A DNA stretch of 48,371 bases from GCA-2697345 sp049602715 (GTDB lineage: Bacteria; Pseudomonadota; Alphaproteobacteria; Rhodobacterales; Rhodobacteraceae): contig JBMYRX010000005.1 of assembly GCA_049602715.1 (NCBI GenBank), positions 1-48,371 of the forward strand. Reading direction: 5' to 3'. The notes beneath the pieces were generated by a model. That model saw nothing but the letters and a program-made list of their open reading frames with translations. It made no database searches and was not told where the DNA came from. The position numbers and the translations under genes were made by a program. Shown piece by piece: positions 35,417 through 43,462 of this stretch (positions are counted from its first letter, which is position 1; each line of letters starts with the position of its first letter).

Positions 35417-35872
35417 ATGAGAAAATTCCTAGTAGTATTAGATGATAGCATGGAATGCTTGAATGCAATGCGTTTTGCAGCCATGCGAGCAGCAAATACA
35501 GGGGGTGGTGTAGAAGTTTTAGCCATCATTCGTCCTGAGGAATTTAATCATTGGATCGGGGTAGGAGACCTGATGCGACAAGAGTCAAGAGAAAACATAA
35601 ACAATCATTTCGAAGAGTTTGCGGCCTGGATGAAAGAAAAACATGGCATTGATCCCGAACTCGTAATTCGTGAAGGTGAGCCCATACCAGAGATAATTTC
35701 ACAGGTTACTGAAGATCCAGAAGTTGGGATTTTAGTTTTGGGTGCTGGAACCAGCGTAGATGGGCCCGGACCGCTAGTTTCAGCATTAACCAGAATGGCT
35801 GGCACTTTACCAATACCAATAACAATAGTTCCAGGGGACATGACCGAAGAACGTTTAAACGCAATAAGTTGA
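35417..35872 (+). CDS. Universal stress protein (UspA family)
   Basis: A 151-residue single-domain Usp. The N-terminal FLVVLDDSMECLNAMRFAAMRA and the ATP-binding-like loop LVLGAGTSVDGPGPLVSALTRMAG are seen, followed by PIPITIVPG. The family loop is usually G-x2-G-x9-G-(S/T), and a GxG...G pattern is present but imperfect. The function is unspecific stress survival. It sits between trpS and nfuA, a conserved Rhodobacterales order. The 135 bases upstream have no gene. Confidence 0.9.
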   Translation: MRKFLVVLDDSMECLNAMRFAAMRAANTGGGVEVLAIIRPEEFNHWIGVGDLMRQESRENINNHFEEFAAWMKEKHGIDPELVIREGEPIPEIISQVTEDPEVGILVLGAGTSVDGPGPLVSALTRMAGTLPIPITIVPGDMTEERLNAIS

Positions 35873-35912
35873 TCAACGACAAGACTTTTTAAATACAAAC
35901 GGGTAGGAAAGC

Positions 35913-35927
35913 TTAGAATCGTTCTAA
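35913..35927. promoter_or_regulatory. ICE / Irr-box-like palindrome upstream of nfuA
   Basis: TTAGAA-TCG-TTCTAA is a perfect 6-3-6 inverted repeat. Read on the minus strand it extends to TTTAGAA-CGA-TTCTAA. The published iron control element bound by the heme-dependent regulator Irr in alphaproteobacteria has the consensus TTtAGAA-N3-TTCTAaA, so 13 of the 14 arm positions fit. It ends four bases before the -35 box of the nfuA promoter and 65 bases before the nfuA start. Confidence 0.6.
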
Positions 35928-35931
35928 AGAG

Positions 35932-35960
35932 TTGATTTGCATAGCTAGAAGCACTATATC
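35932..35960 (+). promoter_or_regulatory. Candidate promoter of nfuA-tsaB-rimI
   Basis: A -35 box TTGATT (35932-35937, four of six) and a -10 box TATATC (35955-35960, four of six) are separated by an optimal 17 bases. The predicted start is near 35967, giving a leader of about 26 bases to the ATG. It lies next to the ICE-like palindrome. Confidence 0.5.
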
Positions 35961-35992
35961 GTAATATAGAACCAAAAAAAGGAATCTATAAA

Positions 35993-36553
35993 ATGTTTAT
36001 ACAAACTGAAGTAACTCCCAATCCAGCAACTTTAAAATTTTTACCTGGAAATACAGTTCTGGAATCTGGAACAGCGGACTTTCCGAATAAAAGTACTTCA
36101 GAAAAATCTCCACTTGCAGTTCGAATTTTTGAAAATGAAGGAGTTGAAGGGGTTTTCCTAGGAACCGACTTCATAACTGTCACAAAGAGTGAAAGTGTAG
36201 AATGGGATCATATAAAAACGGCTATTCTAGGTTCAATTATGGCTCATTATCAATCGGGTCAGCCAGCAGTTAGCGTTGAATCTACAGCGTCCGGACATGC
36301 TAGTCATTCGGGAGAAAATTCCGAAATAGTTTCACAGATTACAGAACTACTAGATACCAGAGTACGGCCGGCCGTAGCTCAAGATGGTGGTGATATAGTG
36401 TTTCATGGTTTTGACTCAGGCGTAGTATACTTGCATATGCAAGGCGCTTGCGCTGGATGCCCTTCATCGACGTTAACTTTGAAAATGGGAATTGAAAACC
36501 TTTTACGGCATTACATTCCAGAGGTTCTTGAGGTTAGGCCAGTTGCAGTCTGA
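35993..36553 (+). CDS. nfuA: NfuA/NifU-type iron-sulfur cluster carrier
   Basis: A 186-residue Fe-S carrier. The N-terminal Nfu_N domain (about 1-88, MFIQTEVTPNPATLKFLPG) is followed by a C-terminal NifU-like domain (about 108-180, RPAVAQDGGDIVFHGF) with the cluster-binding C153-A-G-C156 pair and the LRHYIPEV tail. It delivers Fe-S clusters to apoproteins. AAAGGAA precedes the ATG. An Irr/ICE-like palindrome and a 17-bp-spaced promoter lie directly upstream, so iron regulation is likely. It overlaps the start assigned to tsaB by 11 bases. Confidence 0.95.
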   Translation: MFIQTEVTPNPATLKFLPGNTVLESGTADFPNKSTSEKSPLAVRIFENEGVEGVFLGTDFITVTKSESVEWDHIKTAILGSIMAHYQSGQPAVSVESTASGHASHSGENSEIVSQITELLDTRVRPAVAQDGGDIVFHGFDSGVVYLHMQGACAGCPSSTLTLKMGIENLLRHYIPEVLEVRPVAV

Positions 36554-37235
36554 TCTAGCCATACTTGGATTTGATACCTCACAATCTCACTGCGCGGCGG
36601 CCTTACTAAAAAATGAATCGGAAATTATAACCGAACTGACGAAAATGCAGAAAGGCCAAGTTGAGAATTTATTCCCGATTCTTGAGACGTTAATAGAAAA
36701 AAATTCAATTTCATGGAATGCGTTAGATGCAGTTGCTGTTGGTATTGGCCCCGGAAATTTTACCGGCATCAGGTTATCAGTTTCAGCTGCCCGGGGAATA
36801 GCTCTTGGCCTTGGTATTCCGGCAATCGCTGTCTCTAGCTTTGAACTAATGAAAGTGGGACTTGATTTGACCATAGATAATAAAGGTATAGAAATATTTT
36901 CGCTCCCAGGTCCACGAGATTCCGCATATATCCAAATATTTAAAAACAACATGGCAATTGATGATGGTCAACAGATCAATATTCAAACTCTTGATCTTGA
37001 TATTCCATTTAAGGATCAAACAACCGTTATTGGTTACCGAGCCACAGAGATTGCAACGAAGCTTCAATGCAATTATTTAGAAAAAGAGCTGTTAAATATA
37101 CCAGAGAATATTATTAAAGTCGCAAAAAACAAATTTGTTACTGGGTTAGCTAAAGTTAGCCGCCCCACTCCTTTGTATATCAAAGCTGCCGACGCAGAAG
37201 AATCAAAAGAAAAAATGGTTAATATTTTGTGTTAA
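36543..37235 (+). CDS. tsaB: tRNA threonylcarbamoyladenosine biosynthesis protein TsaB
   Basis: A 230-residue ASKHA-fold partner of TsaD in making the t6A modification of ANN-decoding tRNAs. The opening LAILGFDTSQSHCAAALL and the IGPGNFTGIRLSVSAARGIALGL motif are typical. The start is TTG 36543. GAGG (36530-36533) lies nine bases upstream, and it places the family N-terminus correctly. A longer frame from an ATG at 36492 would add 17 unconserved residues inside nfuA. It overlaps rimI by seven bases, and RimI often accompanies TsaB. Confidence 0.93.
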   Translation: MQSDLAILGFDTSQSHCAAALLKNESEIITELTKMQKGQVENLFPILETLIEKNSISWNALDAVAVGIGPGNFTGIRLSVSAARGIALGLGIPAIAVSSFELMKVGLDLTIDNKGIEIFSLPGPRDSAYIQIFKNNMAIDDGQQINIQTLDLDIPFKDQTTVIGYRATEIATKLQCNYLEKELLNIPENIIKVAKNKFVTGLAKVSRPTPLYIKAADAEESKEKMVNILC

Positions 37236-37651
37236 ATCCATACGAGTTGTCATCAATACATCATCAGTGTTTTATCAAACCAAGGCCTTGGACCGCAGAG
37301 GAATTCTCCCAACTTTTAAAAAAAACACTATTAATACAAAAATCAAGATCATTCTTAATAGGCAGAATAGTTGAAAGTGAGGCCGAAATACTCACGTTAG
37401 CTGTTTCACCATCAGAGCGTAGGAAAGGCTTGGCATCATTCCTAATGGACAGTTTTATTAGAAAAGCAAAACTAGCCCGTGTTGGTAGAATTATCCTAGA
37501 AGTTGCCGAAGATAATAAACCTGCATTAGATTTATATACGAAATTTTCATTTATGAGAGTTGGAGAAAGGAAAGCCTATTACAGTCCAAAAACTCAGGTT
37601 TCCGTGAGTAACGCACTAGTACTAGAGCACAACATTTCCTATGAATTATAA
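37229..37651 (+). CDS. rimI: Ribosomal protein S18-alanine N-acetyltransferase RimI-like
   Basis: A 140-residue GNAT acetyltransferase. The PWTAEEFSQLL motif near the N-terminus is typical of RimI, the acetyl-CoA-binding segment is VSPSERRKGLASFLMDSFI (R/Q-x-x-G-x-G/A type), and LEVAEDNKPALDLYTKFSF follows. The substrate in E. coli is S18. It may be broader here. The start is GTG, overlapping the tsaB stop. A 6-bp hairpin (37655-37674) follows the stop without a T-tract. Confidence 0.88.
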   Translation: MLNPYELSSIHHQCFIKPRPWTAEEFSQLLKKTLLIQKSRSFLIGRIVESEAEILTLAVSPSERRKGLASFLMDSFIRKAKLARVGRIILEVAEDNKPALDLYTKFSFMRVGERKAYYSPKTQVSVSNALVLEHNISYEL

Positions 37652-37770
37652 AAATCCAGATAAGCTTCTCTGGAAGATCAAGTCTATAGCCCTAAAAAAA
37701 ATAAAATATGGTTGACGAAGACCAATATAAAGTACCTTACTATGAAATCTATTTATATAGAAATTATTGA

Positions 37771-37793
37771 ATTAACTAAATTAATTAGTTAAT
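37771..37793. promoter_or_regulatory. 23-bp palindrome, candidate operator of the BMP transporter operon
   Basis: ATTAACTAA (37771-37779) and TTAGTTAAT (37785-37793) form a perfect 9-bp inverted repeat with a 5-base spacer, 34 bases before the bmp start codon. The half-site ATTAACTAA occurs again at 45838-45846 just before deoD. A dimeric repressor site for nucleoside-uptake genes is the likely meaning. AT-rich composition makes chance palindromes more frequent, so this is tentative. Confidence 0.4.
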
Positions 37794-37827
37794 GTAGAAG
37801 TCTGAAAAATTAACTTGGGGGTAAACC

Positions 37828-38820
37828 ATGAATATAAAAAAAATAATATCTAGCGTTGCTGCTATCGTATCTTTAAGTACGATAAACGCTTTTGCTGATC
37901 CAGCAATAATTTACGACTTGGGTGGAAAGTTTGATAAATCATTCAATGAAATGGCTTATACTGGAGCAGAGAGATGGAAAGCAGATACTGGTGGCAATTA
38001 TCGTGAAATAGAATTATCTTCTGAAGCGCAACGTGAACAAGCGCTCCGTAGATTTGCCGAAGCTGGGAATAATCCGATAGTAATGGCTGGCTTTGCGTTT
38101 TCAACAGTTTTAGGTGAAGTAGCAAAAGACTATCCTGATACCCGATTCGCGGTAATCGATGGCTATGTTCCAGACCAGAGTAACGTTCTGAATATAGGGT
38201 TTACTGAGCATACGGGTTCATATTTAGTTGGTATGATGGCCGCTATGAAGAGTGAAACAGGTATCGTTGGTTTTGTTGGGGGAATGGATATACCAATAAT
38301 CAGTCGATTTGGATGTGGATATGTTCAAGGAGTAAAAGCGGTAAATCCTGACGCTACAATAATTTACAACATGACAGGAACAACACCATCTGCCTGGAAT
38401 GACCCAGTTAAAGGCGGTGAGCTTACTAAAGCTCAGGTAAGTCAAGGCGCCGACGTAGTATATCATGCAGCGGGTGGTACTGGAGTTGGTGTACTCCAAG
38501 CAGCGGCTGATGCTGGTATTTTGGGGATCGGCGTAGACTCCAATCAAAACTACATGCATCCTGGCAAAGTCTTAACTTCAATGGTCAAGAGAGTAGACAC
38601 AGGTGTGTACGACTCTTTTAAGGCTGGAGCTGATTTAGCAGGAGGTTTTGCCACCTTATCCCTTGGAAATGGTGGAATTAGCTATGCTATGGATGAACAT
38701 AATGCACATCTTGTTTCTGCAGACATGGTGACGGCAGTAGAAGCTGCAAAAGCAAAGATCGTTTCTGGTGAATTGGTAGTCCATGACTATATGTCAGATT
38801 CTAGTTGCCCCGTTAAATAA
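37828..38820 (+). CDS. BMP family nucleoside-binding ABC transporter substrate-binding protein
   Basis: A 330-residue periplasmic binding protein of the Bmp/TmpC/PnrA family, which bind purine nucleosides. A signal peptide ends at AFA (residue 23) followed by D24, with no lipobox cysteine, so it should be a soluble periplasmic protein. PAIIYDLGGKFDKSFNEMAY, VIDGYVPDQSNVLNIGFTEH and the GVGVLQAAADAGILGIGVDSNQ segment mark the family. A GGGGGT-type ribosome-binding site precedes the ATG. It is the first gene of a four-gene importer operon. The partner gene deoD lies 7 kb downstream. Confidence 0.94.
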   Translation: MNIKKIISSVAAIVSLSTINAFADPAIIYDLGGKFDKSFNEMAYTGAERWKADTGGNYREIELSSEAQREQALRRFAEAGNNPIVMAGFAFSTVLGEVAKDYPDTRFAVIDGYVPDQSNVLNIGFTEHTGSYLVGMMAAMKSETGIVGFVGGMDIPIISRFGCGYVQGVKAVNPDATIIYNMTGTTPSAWNDPVKGGELTKAQVSQGADVVYHAAGGTGVGVLQAAADAGILGIGVDSNQNYMHPGKVLTSMVKRVDTGVYDSFKAGADLAGGFATLSLGNGGISYAMDEHNAHLVSADMVTAVEAAKAKIVSGELVVHDYMSDSSCPVK

Positions 38821-38832
38821 ATAGGCATTACG

Positions 38833-40398
38833 GTGGAAAAACAATCTACAAAGAGGCGGCATAGTTATGCCGCCTCTTCTATTGAACTAATTGATATTTC
38901 AAAGTCCTTTGGCCCTGTTGAAGCTAACAAAAATATTTCAATGAAGGTCACTGAGGGAACTATCCATGGAATAATTGGAGAAAATGGGGCTGGAAAATCT
39001 ACATTGATGTCGATTCTTTATGGTTTCTATAAGGCTGATAAAGGGAAGATCTTAATTAATGGTGAATCGGTCAACATAACAGACTCAAATGCAGCTATAG
39101 CTGCAGGCATAGGAATGGTATTTCAACACTTTAAGTTAGTCGAAAACTTTACTGTTCTTGAAAATGTTGTTTTAGGTGTTGAAGATGGTCCTTTTTTAAA
39201 CTCTTCAATACAAAAGGCTAGGGTAAACTTGAAAGCGTTAGCCAACGAGTATGAATTAAATGTAGATCCCGATGCAACAATTGACTCTTTAGGGGTAGGA
39301 ATACGCCAACGAGTAGAGATTTTAAAAGCATTATATAGAAAAGCTAAAATACTTATATTAGATGAGCCTACCGGAGTTCTTACTCCAGCCGAAGCCGATC
39401 ACCTTTTTCGAATATTAAAGAATTTAAAAGAAGAGGGAAAAACTATAATTTTTATCACTCATAAACTCAGAGAGATAATGGAAATTACTGATACTGTAAG
39501 TGTTATGAGACAGGGCGAAATGACAGCTACGGTAAGAACAAAGGATACAAACCCTAGTGAACTCGCCGAGTTAATGGTCGGACGAAAAGTTCTTCTAAGA
39601 GTTGATAAAAAACCTTCCAACCCTGGGAAGAAAGTCTTGAATATTCAGAGTCTTAATGTGGTCGACCACGACGGTATCCAACGCCTAAGAAATATTAACC
39701 TTTCCGTGAACGCGGGTGAAATCTTAGGAATTGCAGGGGTTGCGGGAAATGGTCAATCCGAACTCCTAGAGGTCTTAGGTGGGATAACAGAAGCAAACGG
39801 CTCGATAACGGTTAATGGTCAAGAAATCCCATTAGATGGGAAACATGCCAACGGCCAATCTAGACGACAGAATAATATTGCTCATGTTCCAGAAGATAGA
39901 CAGCATCTTGGATTAATCATGGAATTTAAGGCTTGGGAGAATATAGCTTTAGGATATCACAATAACAAAAATTATCAGCATAATAATTTTTTGATGGATA
40001 ATGAGAGAATTAAACAGGATGCTTTCTCTAAGATGAATCAATTTGATGTCAGACCTAATAATACAAACCTTGTTACAAAGGGTTTCTCCGGCGGCAATCA
40101 GCAAAAGTTAGTTCTATCTCGTGAAATTGAACGAAACCCAGACTTATTGCTAGTTGGTCAACCAACAAGGGGTGTTGATATAGGGGCTATTGAATTTATT
40201 CATCAACAGCTAATCAGATTAAGGGACTCTGGGAAAGCTATTCTGCTGGTTAGCGTCGAGTTAGACGAGATCCTATCGTTGTCAGATAGGATAATGGTTA
40301 TGTTTGACGGTAAAATAATGGGTGAGCGCGATCCACTGACAACTAACGAAAAAGAGTTAGGTTTACTAATGGCCGGTATCAGTGAGGCGAGTGATTAA
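38833..40398 (+). CDS. Nucleoside ABC transporter ATP-binding protein, duplicated ATPase
   Basis: A 521-residue fused double ATPase like RbsA/YufO. The first half has Walker A GENGAGKST (49-57) and ILDEPTGVLTPAE. The second half has the degenerate Walker A GVAGNGQSE, an ABC signature FSGGNQQKLVLSREI and LLVGQPTRGVD. Start GTG 38833 is the only in-frame start before conserved sequence, with AGG eight bases upstream. Residues about 7-16 are encoded by a strong GC-rich hairpin. It pairs with the two permeases downstream, overlapping the first by one base (TAATG). Confidence 0.94.
   Translation: MEKQSTKRRHSYAASSIELIDISKSFGPVEANKNISMKVTEGTIHGIIGENGAGKSTLMSILYGFYKADKGKILINGESVNITDSNAAIAAGIGMVFQHFKLVENFTVLENVVLGVEDGPFLNSSIQKARVNLKALANEYELNVDPDATIDSLGVGIRQRVEILKALYRKAKILILDEPTGVLTPAEADHLFRILKNLKEEGKTIIFITHKLREIMEITDTVSVMRQGEMTATVRTKDTNPSELAELMVGRKVLLRVDKKPSNPGKKVLNIQSLNVVDHDGIQRLRNINLSVNAGEILGIAGVAGNGQSELLEVLGGITEANGSITVNGQEIPLDGKHANGQSRRQNNIAHVPEDRQHLGLIMEFKAWENIALGYHNNKNYQHNNFLMDNERIKQDAFSKMNQFDVRPNNTNLVTKGFSGGNQQKLVLSREIERNPDLLLVGQPTRGVDIGAIEFIHQQLIRLRDSGKAILLVSVELDEILSLSDRIMVMFDGKIMGERDPLTTNEKELGLLMAGISEASD
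38851..38878 (+). other. 13-bp GC-rich hairpin in the start region of the transporter ATPase gene
   Basis: AAGAGGCGGCATA (38851-38863) and TATGCCGCCTCTT (38866-38878) are exact reverse complements with only GT between them, so the real loop would open the inner A-T pairs. The stem is far more GC-rich than the surroundings. It is followed by TCTATTG, not by a proper T-tract. It lies 31 bases after the bmp stop and 18 bases after the GTG start of the ATPase. Such stems between binding-protein and ABC genes usually protect upstream mRNA or lower downstream expression. Confidence 0.8.
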
Positions 40399-41492
40399 TG
40401 GAAACCTTGCCTAAATGGATTGATATGATTGTTATTCCTCTATTAGGTGTATTAATATCATTGTTGGTATCAGCCGTTATAATTTTGTTAATTGGAGAAA
40501 GCCCAATTGATGCCCTAAATTTAATGATCACTGGTGCTCTTGGCTCAACTTATGGTTGGGGTTATACTTTGTATTATGCAACCAATTTTATATTTACCGG
40601 GTTAGCTGTTTCTGTAGCTTTTCATGCCAGAATGTTTAACATTGGCGGAGAAGGGCAAGCAGCAATTGGTGGGTTAGGAGTTGCCGTTGTTTGTTTATCA
40701 TTTGGTTGGAGTCATTGGGTACCCGCGCTCTTAGCAGCATCGGTGGGTGCAGCAGTTTTTGGTGCTTTGTGGGCAGCGATACCAGCATATTTACAAGCTA
40801 AACATGGTAGCCATATCGTTATAACTACAATAATGTTTAACTTTATTGGTGCATCAATACTAAATTATTTATTAGTTAATGTTATGCGACCTGAGGGTTC
40901 TATGGACCCCGCAACTGCAAAATTCCCAGAGTCCACGCATTTACCAACTCTTCATGATATCCTTGATTTATTTGGAATTGCGTTTTCTAAAGCCGGCCCT
41001 GCCAATGTGAGTTTTATTATTGCCTTATTGGCATGCCTAGCAGTCTGGCTTCTAATATGGCATACGAGACTTGGGTATCAAATAAGAGCCTACGGATATT
41101 CAGAGTCAGCGGCAGTCTATGCTGGAATTAAACCTTTTAAGATTATTATGGTTTCAATGTTAATTTCTGGAGCATTAGCTGGAATGATGGCTACAAACAA
41201 TGTCATGGGGGAAGCCGAAAGGCTTGTTATGAATTCAACTGAAGGAGCCGGATTTATCGGTATTGCTGTCGCTCTAATGGGACGAAGCCATCCTTTAGGC
41301 GTGCTACTTGCCGCACTTCTTTTTGGCTTTCTTTACCAGGGAGGTGCAGAATTAGCAATGTGGACTTCTATCCCTCGTGAATTGATAGTGGTAATTCAAG
41401 CTCTTGTAATACTCTTTACTGGTGCCCTAGAAAATATGGTGCGTATGCCGCTGAATTGGCTTTGGCTAAAAGCTCGATCAGGTAAAAACTAA
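40398..41492 (+). CDS. Nucleoside ABC transporter permease 1
   Basis: A 364-residue inner-membrane permease of the BPD_transp_2 (YufP-like) type with roughly ten predicted helices. The ARMFNIGGEGQAAIGGL motif, LWAAIPAYLQAKHGSHIVITTIMFN and the IRAYGYSESAAVYAGI coupling region are conserved in this group. It overlaps the ATPase gene by one base and the second permease gene by one base. The two permeases are expected to form a heterodimeric channel for nucleosides. Confidence 0.93.
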   Translation: METLPKWIDMIVIPLLGVLISLLVSAVIILLIGESPIDALNLMITGALGSTYGWGYTLYYATNFIFTGLAVSVAFHARMFNIGGEGQAAIGGLGVAVVCLSFGWSHWVPALLAASVGAAVFGALWAAIPAYLQAKHGSHIVITTIMFNFIGASILNYLLVNVMRPEGSMDPATAKFPESTHLPTLHDILDLFGIAFSKAGPANVSFIIALLACLAVWLLIWHTRLGYQIRAYGYSESAAVYAGIKPFKIIMVSMLISGALAGMMATNNVMGEAERLVMNSTEGAGFIGIAVALMGRSHPLGVLLAALLFGFLYQGGAELAMWTSIPRELIVVIQALVILFTGALENMVRMPLNWLWLKARSGKN

Positions 41493-42454
41493 TGGAATTT
41501 CTGATAATAATCCAGGTCCTAGACTCAACTATCAGACTTGCAGTACCACTGCTGTTATGTAGTCTCGCGGGACTTTTTAGTGAAAGGGCTGGGATATTTG
41601 ACATAGGGCTAGAGGGTAAAATGCTAGCCGCTGCATTTTTTGCTGCTGCTACAGCAGCTGTTACAGGATCAGTATGGTTAGGTTTGTTATTTGGTGTCTC
41701 AGCCTCAATGCTATTCTCATTATTACATGGTCTTGCGTCTATCACATTTCGCGGCAATCAGCTTATCTCAGGAGTTGCTATAAACTTTCTCGCTGCCGGT
41801 ATAACTGTTCTAATTGGACAAAGTTGGTTTAAACTTGGAGGACGAACACCTTCATTAAGTGGTAATGCCCGATTTAACGAATTGACATTACCATTCGCAG
41901 ATAAAGTTTCTGATATCCCTATCATTGGTCCTATTTACTCTGAATTGTTATCAGGTCATACCGCATTAGCTTACTTATCAATTCTTTTAGTTCCTTTAAG
42001 TTGGTATGTATTATATCGAACACGATTCGGCCTCAGACTTAGAGCAGTAGGTGAAAATCCTGCAGCTGTAGATACAGCTGGAATTTCGGTAATAAAGCTT
42101 AGGTATTCTGCAATCATTATCTGTGGTCTTTTATGTGGTTTAGCTGGCGCTTATTTGTCCACTGGTTTAGCCGCAGGTTTTGTAAAAGATATGAGTGCTG
42201 GAAGAGGTTTTATTGCTCTTGCTGCATTAATTTTTGCAAAATGGCGACCGTGGCATATTTTAACAGCAACACTCTTATTTGGTTTTCTCGAAGCGATTTC
42301 AAACAGATTCCAAAATATAGACATTTTTGGATTTATTTTACCTATTCAACTGATGCAGGCATTGCCTTACGTACTGACAGTAGTAATACTTGCAGGTTTT
42401 GTTGGAAAAGCTATTCCACCACTAGCAGGGGGGGTTCCTTACACAAAAGAATAA
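41492..42454 (+). CDS. Nucleoside ABC transporter permease 2
   Basis: A 320-residue permease of the same superfamily (YufQ-like). AVPLLLCSLAGLFSERAGIFDIGLEGKML at the N-terminus and LRLRAVGENPAAVDTAGISV are typical. It is the last gene of the importer operon. The 87-base gap after it holds only a short hairpin (CAACAA at 42492-42497, TTGTTG at 42503-42508) without a T-tract. Confidence 0.93.
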   Translation: MEFLIIIQVLDSTIRLAVPLLLCSLAGLFSERAGIFDIGLEGKMLAAAFFAAATAAVTGSVWLGLLFGVSASMLFSLLHGLASITFRGNQLISGVAINFLAAGITVLIGQSWFKLGGRTPSLSGNARFNELTLPFADKVSDIPIIGPIYSELLSGHTALAYLSILLVPLSWYVLYRTRFGLRLRAVGENPAAVDTAGISVIKLRYSAIIICGLLCGLAGAYLSTGLAAGFVKDMSAGRGFIALAALIFAKWRPWHILTATLLFGFLEAISNRFQNIDIFGFILPIQLMQALPYVLTVVILAGFVGKAIPPLAGGVPYTKE

Positions 42455-42541
42455 TCATTGCTCCGATTTGTCGCACAGCATTGATATACTCCAACAAATT
42501 CGTTGTTGCAGATCTACACTGAAGGGGTCTAATTAATATTC

Positions 42542-43462
42542 ATGCAAATATACCTTCCCATCGCAGAAGTATCTATTAATGCCTTCATATTATTAGGTCT
42601 TGGAGGTATTGTCGGTATTTTATCTGGCATGTTTGGTGTAGGTGGTGGATTCTTAATGACACCTCTCCTTTTTTTCATCGGTATCCCACCAGCAGTTGCT
42701 GTCGCAACTGAAGCTAATCAAATAGTTGCCTCGTCTTTCTCTGGTTTTTTAGCGCATTTCAAACGTAAAAATGTAGATATAAAGATGGGCTGTGTTCTAT
42801 TATTCGGTGGACTGGTTGGTGCAGCCATAGGGGTTCAGGTGTTTGCTATATTAAGAGACGTTGGCCAAGTAGATCTACTAGTAAAACTATGTTACGTGAT
42901 GTTCCTTGGCATAATTGGTATTCTAATGTTCTTAGAAAGTCTCAGAGCTATAACAAGATCAAGACGTACAAGACCTACTCAAAGAGTAAAGAAACGGCAT
43001 AACTGGGTTCATGCCTTACCAGTTAAAACAAAATTCAGAACATCAGGATTATACATTTCAACAATCCCACCAATAACTATCGGATTCTTGGTAGGACTAC
43101 TATCTGCAATTATGGGTGTGGGCGGTGGATTTATTATGGTACCTGCGATGATCTATATATTGGGCATGCCCACTAAAGTTGTAGTTGGTACTTCTTTATT
43201 TCAAATTATTTTTGTTACAGCTTTTGCTACTATCATGCACGCTACCACTAACTATACAGTCGACATGGCTTTGGCAGTTCTACTTCTAATAGGAGGTGTT
43301 TTTGGTGCTCAAATTGGAACCAGAATAGGACTTAGATTAAAGGCAGAACAATTAAGAATTTTGCTTTCACTTATAGTTATATTAGTTTGCCTTAAAATCG
43401 CAGGTGAATTAGTTTTAGAACCTAGTGATTTATTTTCACTAGATTACGGTATAGATCATTGA
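42542..43462 (+). CDS. TauE/SafE family sulfite/anion exporter
   Basis: A 306-residue membrane protein with two homologous halves, each carrying the family motif: GMFGVGGGFLMTPLLFF in the first and AIMGVGGGFIMVPAM in the second. An insertion of basic residues (about 138-165, SRRTRPTQRVKKRHNW) lies in a cytoplasmic loop. Members export sulfite, sulfoacetate or related anions, or act as membrane partners of other complexes. It overlaps the TIGR02186-type gene by four bases. The combination is conserved in alphaproteobacteria. Confidence 0.9.
   Translation: MQIYLPIAEVSINAFILLGLGGIVGILSGMFGVGGGFLMTPLLFFIGIPPAVAVATEANQIVASSFSGFLAHFKRKNVDIKMGCVLLFGGLVGAAIGVQVFAILRDVGQVDLLVKLCYVMFLGIIGILMFLESLRAITRSRRTRPTQRVKKRHNWVHALPVKTKFRTSGLYISTIPPITIGFLVGLLSAIMGVGGGFIMVPAMIYILGMPTKVVVGTSLFQIIFVTAFATIMHATTNYTVDMALAVLLLIGGVFGAQIGTRIGLRLKAEQLRILLSLIVILVCLKIAGELVLEPSDLFSLDYGIDH

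Noticed and set aside
37655..37674. TCCAGA/TCTGGA hairpin after rimI as a terminator
   Set aside because: The loop is eight bases and the sequence after it is AGATCAAG, with no run of T residues.
37652..37827. Purine riboswitch upstream of the nucleoside transporter operon
   Set aside because: No three-way junction or conserved purine-riboswitch core is seen. The palindrome there is better explained as a protein-binding site.
42492..42508. Hairpin CAACAA/TTGTTG after permease 2 as an intrinsic terminator
   Set aside because: The stem is six bp, mostly A-T, and is followed by CAGATC rather than a T-tract.
42133..42522. A 129-codon plus-strand frame overlapping the end of permease 2
   Set aside because: It overlaps a conserved permease in another frame, is rich in Cys, Phe and Trp without pattern and has no start signal.
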